This document shows, piece by piece, positions 1 through 5,913 of a DNA stretch of 8,499 nucleotides. The position numbers and the translations under genes were made by a program. The notes under the pieces were generated by a model. The model worked only from the letters and a program-made list of their open reading frames with translations, ran no database searches and was not told the DNA's origin. The DNA lies in contig DAOWHG010000038.1 of the NCBI GenBank assembly GCA_030641535.1, positions 1 through 8,499 of the forward strand, written 5' to 3'. This DNA is from Mycoplasmatota bacterium (GTDB lineage: Bacteria; Bacillota_I; Bacilli_A; Izemoplasmatales; Izemoplasmataceae). Numbering within the stretch: position 1 is the first letter of the stretch; the number at the start of each line of letters is the position of its first letter.

Positions 1-524
1 CTGTTGTGCAGTTAAGACAAGACAACATTGAGGGGACTCTCTTTAATATTGTAGGTTTCCAAACACACCTTACTTTTGGCGAACAAAAGCGAATAATTCA
101 GATGATCCCCGGCCTTGAAAAAGCAAGTATAGTAAGATATGGAGTAATGCACAGAAATACATTCATTAATAGTCCTTTACTTCTCACTAGAAACTATCAA
201 TTAAGAGAAAATAGTGATATATATTTTGGTGGACAAATAACTGGAGTTGAAGGTTATGTTGAAAGTGCAGGAAGTGGATTAATTTCCGCAATTAGTCTAG
301 CACGAAAATTAGAAGGGAAAGAGGAAATAATCTTCCCTGAATCAACAATTATCGGCAGTGAGTCTTACTATATATCACATTCAAGTATTTCAAGATTTCA
401 ACCAATGAATGCTAATTATGGTATATTACAAAAATTAGATTATAAACATAGTAAAAAAGACCGTAAAAGATTATATAAAGAAAGATCATTAAGTATTATA
501 GAGGAGATTATTAATAAACAATAG
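1..524 (+). CDS. trmFO: TrmFO, tRNA m5U54 methyltransferase (3' part; 5' end outside window)
   Basis: This is the C-terminal 173 residues or so of the folate- and FAD-dependent enzyme that makes 5-methyluridine at position 54 of the tRNA T-loop, using methylene-tetrahydrofolate as the carbon donor. The reading frame is already open at base 3, and the GTG at 6 is an internal valine, not a start. The family is about 435 residues long, so roughly the first 260, including the N-terminal FAD-binding motif, lie upstream of the window. Recognisable GidA/TrmFO signatures are QLRQDN, NIVGFQTHLTFGEQKR, MIPGLE, VRYGVMHRNTFINSP and YFGGQITGVEGYVESAGSG. The stop is 15 bases before the xerC start, so the two are cotranscribed; a trmFO-xerC pairing is common in Bacillota. 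Nothing in the visible part looks damaged. Confidence 0.96.
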   Translation, partial: VVQLRQDNIEGTLFNIVGFQTHLTFGEQKRIIQMIPGLEKASIVRYGVMHRNTFINSPLLLTRNYQLRENSDIYFGGQITGVEGYVESAGSGLISAISLARKLEGKEEIIFPESTIIGSESYYISHSSISRFQPMNANYGILQKLDYKHSKKDRKRLYKERSLSIIEEIINKQ

Positions 525-539
525 TTAGGAGTGGTGCAG

Positions 540-1451
540 TTGAATAATCAAGAAGCAATTATCTTGTTTAAAGATTATCTTGATATCGAAAGAAGATATA
601 GTTCAAATACTGTTATATCCTACACAGATGATATTTATTCACTTGTGCATTTTTTAGATAGAGAACAATTTGGTGATTTACTAACAGTATCCACAAGAAC
701 TGCTAGATTTTACACTGCTACTCTTCACGAAAACTATAAACCTAAATCAATAGCTAGAAAAATATCTAGTTTAAGAAGTTTTTATAACTTCTTAAACAGA
801 GAAGATATCATTAAAGATAATCCTTTTAGAGAGGTAGAACTACCTAAACAAGCCAAAAAACTACCTCAATTTATTTATCCTGAAGAAATTGAATCATTAT
901 TTAATTCAATTAATACTACAAAACCAATTGGCAAGAGAGATAAATTGATACTTGAATTCTTATACGGAACTGGAGTTAGAGTAGGAGAATTATGCAGTGT
1001 TAAATTAAAGGATATCGATTTTTACCAAGATCTTATATTAATACATGGTAAAGGTAATAAAGATAGATACGTACCGATACACTCTATGCTATCTAAGAGC
1101 TTAGATGAGTATATTCTAACAACTAGGAATGAATTCTTAAAAAGAGCTCAAAACAAAGAAAATGACACTTTATTGTTAAACTTTAAAGGAAAATCTTTAA
1201 CTTCAAGAGGAGTTAGATTAATAATAAAAAGAATCATTGATAATTCTGAAGAAACATTTAACTTAAGTCCTCACACTTTGAGACATACTTTCGCTACTCA
1301 TTTACTCAATAATGGAGCTGATTTAAGAAGTGTACAAGAGTTACTTGGACACGCTCATTTATCTAGCACACAAATATATACTCAAGTATCTAAAGAGAAA
1401 CTAAAAGATTCCTACATGGATGCCCATCCAAGAGCAAGGAGGAAAAAATGA
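540..1451 (+). CDS. xerC: XerC-type site-specific tyrosine recombinase
   Basis: This is a tyrosine recombinase of the XerC/XerD class. XerC works with XerD at dif to resolve chromosome dimers. Counting from the TTG at 540 (303 residues), residues 2-90 form the SAM-like core-binding domain and about 110-290 the catalytic domain. All catalytic residues are present: Arg147 (GTGVRVGEL), Lys171 (GKGNKDR), His245 and Arg248 (HTLRHTFATH), His271 (LLGHAHLSST) and the nucleophile Tyr280 (QIYTQV). I chose the TTG start because AGGAG at 527-531 lies 8 bases before it. The in-frame GTG codons at 531 and 534 sit inside the ribosome binding site. It follows trmFO closely and overlaps the next gene by 4 bases (ATGA), so it belongs to the same operon. 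I call it XerC rather than XerD or an element integrase from its length and its trmFO neighbour. Confidence 0.93.
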   Translation: MNNQEAIILFKDYLDIERRYSSNTVISYTDDIYSLVHFLDREQFGDLLTVSTRTARFYTATLHENYKPKSIARKISSLRSFYNFLNREDIIKDNPFREVELPKQAKKLPQFIYPEEIESLFNSINTTKPIGKRDKLILEFLYGTGVRVGELCSVKLKDIDFYQDLILIHGKGNKDRYVPIHSMLSKSLDEYILTTRNEFLKRAQNKENDTLLLNFKGKSLTSRGVRLIIKRIIDNSEETFNLSPHTLRHTFATHLLNNGADLRSVQELLGHAHLSSTQIYTQVSKEKLKDSYMDAHPRARRKK

Positions 1452-1963
1452 GATTAGAAACAAATAGACTAATAATAAGAGATATGAATCAAAATGATCT
1501 ACATTTTGTCCACAAATATTTAAAAGATGAAGAAACAATGCTCTTTTTTGTAGAAGGAATTTATTCAATAGAAAAAGTGAAAGAAGTAATTGAAAATAAC
1601 TCTAAAAGAAAAGAATTGTTTTCTGTGATTATAAAAGATACACAAGAACTAATAGGACACCTTAGTTTTGTGAAATGGAATATGAAAGATACTTATGAAA
1701 TAGGCTGGGTATTCAACAAATCGTTTTATAATAAAGGTTACGCTACTGAAGCCTCTAAGGCTATGTTGCATCATGCATTTAAAGAATTGAATGTGCACAG
1801 AGTTGTAGCTACTTGTCAACCAGAAAACACTCCGTCTATAAGGATTATGGAAAAACTTAATATGAGATTAGAGGGAAATAATAAGAAATGTATTTATTTT
1901 AAAGATAATATATGGTGGGATGAATTATTTTATGCAATTATTGATGAAGAATATAAAGGATGA
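1448..1963 (+). CDS. GNAT N-acetyltransferase, RimJ/RimL type
   Basis: This is a 171-residue single-domain GNAT protein that transfers acetyl from acetyl-CoA to an unknown amine. The start MRLETNRLIIRDM is the typical first strand of the RimJ/RimL-like subgroup (ETxRLxLR). The acetyl-CoA loop is FYNKGYATEASKAML at about residues 93-107, and the later ENTPSIRIMEKLNM (126-139) is the usual motif that packs on the cofactor. The length is normal. The start overlaps the xerC stop by 4 bases and has GGAGG just upstream, so translation is probably coupled. The next gene is an aminoglycoside nucleotidyltransferase, so a drug-modifying role is possible, but ribosomal-protein or small-metabolite acetylation fits as well. 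The substrate cannot be told from sequence. It ends in TGA, evidence for the standard code. Confidence 0.9.
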   Translation: MRLETNRLIIRDMNQNDLHFVHKYLKDEETMLFFVEGIYSIEKVKEVIENNSKRKELFSVIIKDTQELIGHLSFVKWNMKDTYEIGWVFNKSFYNKGYATEASKAMLHHAFKELNVHRVVATCQPENTPSIRIMEKLNMRLEGNNKKCIYFKDNIWWDELFYAIIDEEYKG

Positions 1964-1968
1964 TTTAT

Positions 1969-2811
1969 ATGAGAGATAGAATTGAAGCATTAGAAGAAAT
2001 CTTAGAATTCGCAAGAAGTGATGAAAACATAAGAGCTGTAATTCTTCAAGGATCACTCGCAAATCCAGTCAATAGAATAGATGAGTTATCTGATATTGAT
2101 CCGCTTTTCTATGTGAAAGATGTTTCAAAATTATCAGAAAACGATGAATGGCTTAATCAGTTTGGAGTTATAATATCAAGACAATATGGTGAATTTATTT
2201 CAGAAGATAATATTAGTTCATATATAAGAATGGTTATCTATGAAGATGGTCTAAAAATTGATTTTGGGATTGCTCCTACTACATTAATAAATGACGTTGA
2301 CAATTTGATGATTTATAAAGTTATTCTTGATAAAGATGGCCTGATATGGCCAAAGAAGGTTGAAAACGAAGCAAATTTCTATTCTGTAAAACCAACTTCT
2401 ATAGAGTATCAAAAGGTAATATTTGATTTTTTCTGGAATATAACTTATATTGGAAAAAGTTTACACCGAGAAGAGATGTATTTTGCGAAATTCATGTTTG
2501 AAAATATTAATAAACTAATTAGAAAATTACTTTCTTGGCACCTTGGAATTACCCATAACTGGGAGGTTAATATCGGACTTGAAGGTAGATATTTAAAATC
2601 ATTACTTAAAGAAGATTTATGGAACAAGGTATTAGCTACATTTTCAGGAAGTGATGTTGATGAAAACTGGAAGGCAGTATACAGCACTTGTGACCTTGTA
2701 AGAGAGTTAGGAACTTTTGTCGCAAATGAATTGGATTATATATATCCTTTTGAACAAGATATTGCGATTGTTGATTATTTGAGAAAGATTGAAAAGATGA
2801 ATTCAAAATAA
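1969..2811 (+). CDS. Aminoglycoside 6-adenylyltransferase family protein (ANT(6)/AadK-like)
   Basis: This is a 280-residue nucleotidyltransferase resembling ANT(6) enzymes (AadE, AadK), which inactivate streptomycin by adenylation. The N-terminal nucleotidyltransferase motif is complete: GS at residues 28-29 in VILQGSLANP, the metal-binding pair Asp42/Asp44 in LSDIDPLFYV, and a third Asp98 in LKIDFGI. The C-terminal half carries family landmarks: a YIGKSLHREEMYFAK segment, then KLLSWHLGITHNWEVN and YIYPFEQDIAIVDYLRK near the end. The length matches the family (about 280-300). I start at the ATG at 1969 because AAAGGA at 1955-1960 lies 8 bases upstream. The ATG at 1960 would sit within that site. 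Last gene of the trmFO operon. Family membership is clear; real streptomycin resistance is not proven, since housekeeping-like chromosomal members exist. Confidence 0.88.
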   Translation: MRDRIEALEEILEFARSDENIRAVILQGSLANPVNRIDELSDIDPLFYVKDVSKLSENDEWLNQFGVIISRQYGEFISEDNISSYIRMVIYEDGLKIDFGIAPTTLINDVDNLMIYKVILDKDGLIWPKKVENEANFYSVKPTSIEYQKVIFDFFWNITYIGKSLHREEMYFAKFMFENINKLIRKLLSWHLGITHNWEVNIGLEGRYLKSLLKEDLWNKVLATFSGSDVDENWKAVYSTCDLVRELGTFVANELDYIYPFEQDIAIVDYLRKIEKMNSK

Positions 2812-2823
2812 TTCATCTTTTTT
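2792..2823 (+). terminator. Rho-independent terminator overlapping the nucleotidyltransferase stop codon
   Basis: A perfect 12-bp stem is formed by AAAAGATGAATT (2792-2803) and AATTCATCTTTT (2810-2821), with a 6-base loop and a T tract running to 2823. The stop codon (2809-2811) lies at the loop and start of the right arm, so the operon ends with almost no 3' untranslated sequence. The stem is AT-rich, so efficiency may be moderate. Confidence 0.75.
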
Positions 2824-2832
2824 ATATTTATT

Positions 2833-2865
2833 GGAGAATTTTTCTAAAATACTTTGTATATATTA
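2833..2865 (+). promoter_or_regulatory. Candidate self-recognised ECF sigma promoter, copy A
   Basis: GGAGAA (2833-2838) is followed after exactly 16 bases by TGTATATATTA (2855-2865), upstream of the sigma-factor gene. The same two blocks with the same 16-base gap occur at 4630-4662, upstream of the lipoprotein gene. A 16-base gap is what ECF sigma factors use between their -35 and -10 elements, so I read the pair as the sigma factor's own promoters. This is inference from a two-copy match. The start of transcription would fall near 2870, leaving an 80-base leader before the sigma gene. Confidence 0.45.
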
Positions 2866-2899
2866 ATGAACAAGCATGAGTTTCTGGTGAGCCTATTCT

Positions 2900-2933
2900 T
2901 TTATATCCTTTCTAGGGTGTGATAAAATATAAT
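2900..2933 (+). promoter_or_regulatory. Candidate housekeeping extended -10 promoter for the sigma-factor gene
   Basis: TGTGATAAAAT (2918-2928) reads as an extended -10 (TRTG-N-TAAAAT), with a weak -35 TTTATA at 2900-2905 and a 17-base spacer. An overlapping perfect TATAAT occurs at 2928-2933. Transcription would start around 2935-2940, just before the ribosome binding site, giving a very short leader. It lies in the loop of the inverted repeat 2905-2944. Confidence 0.45.
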
Positions 2934-2944
2934 TTAGAAAGGAT
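2905..2944 (+). repeat. Inverted repeat covering the sigma gene ribosome binding site
   Basis: ATCCTTTCTA (2905-2914) is perfectly complementary to TAGAAAGGAT (2935-2944), 10 bp with a 20-base loop. The right arm contains AGAAAGGA, the ribosome binding site for the ATG at 2952, so in any RNA that starts upstream of 2905 the site would be paired. As DNA, the arm centres are 30 bp apart (about three helical turns) and flank the candidate -10, so a repressor operator is the alternative. Confidence 0.55.
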
Positions 2945-2951
2945 GTGCAAA

Positions 2952-3500
2952 ATGGAAAATGATAACTTAGTAATAGAGAATGTACTAAAAGGAAAGAAAG
3001 ATTATTTCTCTATTCTAATGGAGAAATACCATAACGAGATATTCAAATATGTTTATAATATTTTAGGAAATTATCAAACAACTGAAGACTTACTTCAAGA
3101 AATATTTCTTAAAGTTTATAAAAACTTAAACAAATTTGATTCTAATAAAGCAGCCTTTCGGACTTGGCTTTACCGTATATCATCAAATCATACAATGAAT
3201 TACTTAAATTCTAAAGAATATAAGAATAAAAATGGATTATCAATATACATTGAAGAGACAATTGAATCAAGTTCAGACATTGAAGAAGATATTATTAAAG
3301 ATGAAAAGATAAATCAAATTAAGAAAGTAATGGATAAACTACTTAAGCCTAAACATAAAGAAATTATGTACCTTCATTATTTTAGTGGGTTAAGTGTTAA
3401 AGAAATAGGAGAAACAACACAAATACCAGAAAAAACAATCTATAAGGCCATAAAAACAAGCATTGATAAAATAAAAAAGGAGGTGGCACTTAATGGATAA
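2952..3500 (+). CDS. RNA polymerase sigma factor, sigma-70 family, ECF type
   Basis: This is a 182-residue protein with only the sigma-2 and sigma-4 domains, the ECF layout. Sigma-2 spans about residues 18-88, with the core-binding helix TTEDLLQEIFLKVYKNL (43-59) and the -10-reading helix FRTWLYRISSNHTMNYL (69-85). An acidic linker (SSSDIEED) leads to sigma-4 at about 120-176, whose helix-turn-helix is GLSVKEIGETTQIPEKTIY (146-164). The ATG at 2952 follows AAGGA by the right distance; the upstream in-frame GTG (2919) and ATG (2943) have no such site. Its 3' end overlaps the next gene by 8 bases, the usual arrangement for a sigma factor and its membrane regulator. It probably turns on its own operon (see 2833-2865 and 4630-4662). 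The ECF subgroup is not recognised. Confidence 0.92.
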   Translation: MENDNLVIENVLKGKKDYFSILMEKYHNEIFKYVYNILGNYQTTEDLLQEIFLKVYKNLNKFDSNKAAFRTWLYRISSNHTMNYLNSKEYKNKNGLSIYIEETIESSSDIEEDIIKDEKINQIKKVMDKLLKPKHKEIMYLHYFSGLSVKEIGETTQIPEKTIYKAIKTSIDKIKKEVALNG

Positions 3501-4626
3501 ATTAAATAGAAATATTGATGAACAAAGAATGAATGAAAGCAAAATGAATACTATTGATTATGTAATGGAAACAATAAGTGTTACCAAAGAGAAAAGATTT
3601 TCTTTATCTTTTACTAAATTAAGACTTGCTTCAATGCTTTCTATTATAGTAATAGCTATTGTCTCTATCTTAGTACTGGATCCATTTAATACTACTCCAC
3701 CTGCTCCGAGTGCTCCAGTAGTGCTCACAACTTTTGAAACTGAAAAGTTAGCTGAATTATCGTATTTATCTGGAAGACTTATTGCTTCAAGTTTCTCAGT
3801 TAATAATCAATCTTCATTAATGAGATTAAGAGATAATGATGAAACAGAATTTGAAGCTAATATTGATGAGTTTAATACATATTTTGATATGTTGAAAGTA
3901 TTTTTAGATGATGATGCATTTAGTAATAGTGTGACAGTAACTAGTCTTGAAGAAGGGGATTATGACACATCAATAGAGTTTTATGTTGATGGGAAATTGT
4001 ATACTTTCTTAGTAATAGTTATTGATGATGAAATATCAGGACAATTAACTATAAATAGCCAAGTATTCTCTGTTGAAGGAAAATACGAGGAGACTGATAC
4101 TGAACTAAGTATGGAACTAATTGCCTCTAGTGGAAATGATTATATTAAAATTAAATATAAAACTGAAAATGAAGATGAAATTGAAAAGAAATATGAAATA
4201 GAACAATATATAGACGGAATTGAAAGAATAAAAGAAATAAAAGTATCAATTGAAAATGATGAGCAAAAAGTAGAAATAACTGAGGATAATGATTCTTATG
4301 CGCTTAAGAAAGAGATAGAAGATACTATTGTTGTGTATAAATTATCTTATGAAATAGATGATATTGAGGGTGAAGTAGAAATATGTGAAACTATCGATGA
4401 CTTAGGGGCAACTGTTTACTCTTATAAGATTGACGAAGGGGATAAACATAAAGAATTAGATTTAGACGATCCTGATGAAGATGAAGAGGAAGACGAAGAA
4501 GAGGATGAGGATGAAGAAATCGAAGATGAAGATGAAGAGGAAGATGAAGAAGAGGAAGATGAAGAAGAGGATACTGAAGATCAATCTAACCCTTATTTTA
4601 AAGAAATAAAAATAAATGTATTATAA
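3493..4626 (+). CDS. Single-pass membrane protein, putative anti-sigma factor, with polyacidic tail
   Basis: This 377-residue protein starts inside the end of the sigma gene, with AAGGAGGTG well placed at 3478-3486. Order: a cytoplasmic segment (1-43, polar, including VMETISVTKEKR), one transmembrane helix (about 44-62), a Pro/Thr linker (64-79), a long exported domain (80-320) and a tail of nearly only Asp/Glu (322-362), ending in NPYFKEIKINVL. Position and topology suggest an anti-sigma factor that holds the sigma factor at the membrane. However, the cytoplasmic part is short and lacks the HxxxCxxC zinc anti-sigma motif, and I do not recognise an RsgI-type domain. The exported domain is paralogous to the next gene: both have LSYLSG, DETEFE/DETELE, a DxAFxNxV block and a strand-rich end (IEGEVEICETIDDLG versus VEGEVKIIETVNDLG). 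Role inferred, not known. Confidence 0.82.
   Translation: MDKLNRNIDEQRMNESKMNTIDYVMETISVTKEKRFSLSFTKLRLASMLSIIVIAIVSILVLDPFNTTPPAPSAPVVLTTFETEKLAELSYLSGRLIASSFSVNNQSSLMRLRDNDETEFEANIDEFNTYFDMLKVFLDDDAFSNSVTVTSLEEGDYDTSIEFYVDGKLYTFLVIVIDDEISGQLTINSQVFSVEGKYEETDTELSMELIASSGNDYIKIKYKTENEDEIEKKYEIEQYIDGIERIKEIKVSIENDEQKVEITEDNDSYALKKEIEDTIVVYKLSYEIDDIEGEVEICETIDDLGATVYSYKIDEGDKHKELDLDDPDEDEEEDEEEDEDEEIEDEDEEEDEEEEDEEEDTEDQSNPYFKEIKINVL
4456..4578 (+). repeat. GAA/GAT/GAG triplet tract encoding the acidic tail
   Basis: About 41 codons that are almost all Asp or Glu (residues 322-362 of the membrane protein). The DNA is a purine-rich run of mixed GAT, GAC, GAA and GAG codons, for example GATGAAGATGAAGAGG. 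Mixed codons make it an imperfect repeat, but in-frame length variation between strains by slippage or recombination is plausible. Confidence 0.8.
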
Positions 4627-4629
4627 AAA

Positions 4630-4662
4630 GGAGAAAATCCTAAAGAGATACTGTATATATTA
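4630..4662 (+). promoter_or_regulatory. Candidate self-recognised ECF sigma promoter, copy B
   Basis: GGAGAA (4630-4635), 16 bases, then TGTATATATTA (4652-4662), matching copy A at 2833-2865 in both blocks and spacing. It sits in the 55-base gap before the lipoprotein gene and would allow extra lipoprotein transcription when the sigma factor is active. The GGAGAA also looks like a ribosome binding site, but no start codon follows it at a usable distance. Confidence 0.4.
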
Positions 4663-4681
4663 CTAAAAGGAGATGACACAA

Positions 4682-5809
4682 ATGAAAAAAGCTTTGATAT
4701 TTATTGTAACACTAGGTTTTGTACTAACTCTATCAGCTTGTACTTCAGCTGATTTAGATAGATTAAATGATATTTTAAACACGGAAGCACTATCAAGTAA
4801 AGAATCACTTGCTACACTGTCTTACTTATCTGGTAGTTTATTAGATGTAAAAACTGAAGACCCAGTAGTGAATTCAGGATTAATAAAGTTATCAGCTGTA
4901 TTAGATACAGATGAAACAGAATTAGAAGGTGAGCTTGATGTAGTAAACGAATACATGGATAGATTAAAAGAGTTAATGGATAACGGAACTGATGCATTTG
5001 GAAATGCAGTAGAAGAAGTATCTGATAATCCAGATTACGCATTCATGATTACTTTCACTGTTAACGAGGAAGATTATATTATTTACTATAATATTGATAT
5101 TCTAACATTAGAAATTTCAGGAATAATGCTTATTGGTGATGTTGAATATGTTATAGAAGTATCAAATACATTATCTGATAATGATGCATTAGACAATGAT
5201 GATGACGATGATGAAATTGATGACGAGGAACAAGACACAGATGGTGAAGAACCTGATGACGATGACGATGATGATGATTCAGAAGAAGGAAATCAAGAAG
5301 AAGATTTAGACGATGAAGAAACTGAACAAAAAATGGTTTTAATGGCTTATAACGGTGATGATTTTGTAAAAGTTATATACAAAGTTGAAACTGATGACGA
5401 AGAAACTGAAACTAAATTTACATTAGAATCTAATATCGCAGGTGTGACTAGAGAAGTCTTCATGAAAATTAGCATAGAAGAAGACGAATATAAAATTACT
5501 ATCGAAGAAGATGAAAATGAATATACATTCAAAAGAGAAGTTGAAGACGAAGAAACAACTTATAAATTGAAATACAAAGTAAACGGTGTTGAAGGAGAAG
5601 TTAAAATTATTGAAACAGTTAACGATCTTGGGGAAATAGTTTATGAGTATAAAATTTCTGAAGGTGGTAAATCTTCAACAGTAGAAAGAGATGAACCAAA
5701 TCACCATAGTGATGATGATGATGACGATGATGACGAAGAAGAAAATGAAAGTGAAGAAGAGAATGAAGAGGAAAACGAAGAAGCAGATGAAGAAGTGGAT
5801 GGAATTTAG
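4682..5809 (+). CDS. Lipoprotein with two polyacidic tracts, paralogue of the preceding membrane protein
   Basis: This 375-residue protein has a typical lipoprotein signal: MKK, a hydrophobic core IFIVTLGFVLTL and the lipobox LSAC with the acylated Cys20. I start at 4682 because AAAGGAG (4666-4672) is 9 bases upstream; the in-frame ATG at 4673 directly abuts that site. The mature part has an N-terminal module (about 25-165: LATLSYLSG, DETELEGELD, DAFGNAV), an acidic linker (168-216, with runs of 5 and 8 Asp), a strand-rich module (217-335, ending VNDLGEIVYEYKISEGGK) and an acidic tail (343-372). Both modules match the membrane protein upstream, which lacks the central acidic linker. It is probably attached to the outer face of the membrane, and it may be a target of the sigma factor, a partner of the membrane protein, or both. 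No known family recognised. Confidence 0.85.
   Translation: MKKALIFIVTLGFVLTLSACTSADLDRLNDILNTEALSSKESLATLSYLSGSLLDVKTEDPVVNSGLIKLSAVLDTDETELEGELDVVNEYMDRLKELMDNGTDAFGNAVEEVSDNPDYAFMITFTVNEEDYIIYYNIDILTLEISGIMLIGDVEYVIEVSNTLSDNDALDNDDDDDEIDDEEQDTDGEEPDDDDDDDDSEEGNQEEDLDDEETEQKMVLMAYNGDDFVKVIYKVETDDEETETKFTLESNIAGVTREVFMKISIEEDEYKITIEEDENEYTFKREVEDEETTYKLKYKVNGVEGEVKIIETVNDLGEIVYEYKISEGGKSSTVERDEPNHHSDDDDDDDDEEENESEEENEEENEEADEEVDGI
5183..5329 (+). repeat. GAT/GAC/GAA triplet tract encoding the central acidic linker
   Basis: This stretch encodes residues 168-216 of the lipoprotein, including five and then eight consecutive Asp codons (GATGACGATGACGATGATG and similar). The paralogous membrane protein has no counterpart at this position, so the tract is an insertion between two shared modules, or a deletion in the other gene. 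Confidence 0.75.
5708..5797 (+). repeat. GAT/GAC then GAA/GAG triplet tract encoding the C-terminal acidic tail
   Basis: This encodes residues 343-372 of the lipoprotein: eight Asp codons (GAT/GAC alternating), then mostly Glu with scattered Asn, Ser and Ala. It corresponds in position to the acidic tail of the membrane protein, though there the composition is mixed Glu/Asp throughout. Confidence 0.75.
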
Positions 5810-5831
5810 ATTCTCCATACTAAATATATTT

Positions 5832-5865
5832 GAAAAAGATGAGCCCATCATCTTTTTCTTTTTTT
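5832..5865 (+). terminator. Strong Rho-independent terminator of the sigma-factor operon
   Basis: A perfect 11-bp stem, GAAAAAGATGA (5832-5842) with TCATCTTTTTC (5848-5858), has a 5-base loop GCCCA and is followed by seven T (5859-5865). It lies 23 bases after the lipoprotein stop and separates that operon from rlmH. Confidence 0.9.
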
Positions 5866-5893
5866 ACCCATATTTAAATGGTATTATTATAAT
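5863..5893 (+). promoter_or_regulatory. Probable rlmH promoter
   Basis: A consensus -10 TATAAT occurs at 5888-5893, 20 bases before the rlmH start. The best -35 is weak (TTTACC at 5863-5868, 19-base spacer, or TTACCC one base on) and overlaps the T tract of the preceding terminator. The strong terminator upstream makes a separate promoter here likely. Confidence 0.5.
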
Positions 5894-5913
5894 ATCAAAA
5901 ATGAGGTGGAAAT

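Noticed and set aside
531..1451. xerC as a phage or element integrase
   Set aside because: Length, catalytic motifs and the neighbouring trmFO in one operon fit the housekeeping XerC; no attachment-site repeats are seen nearby.
2445..2687. Minus-strand open frame of 80 codons
   Set aside because: It is the antisense of the ANT(6)-like gene, which has clear motifs; no ribosome binding site or family resemblance.
4812..5532. Two minus-strand open frames opposite the lipoprotein gene
   Set aside because: They are shadows of GAN-rich codons (Ser/Leu/Ile-rich products) without ribosome binding sites.
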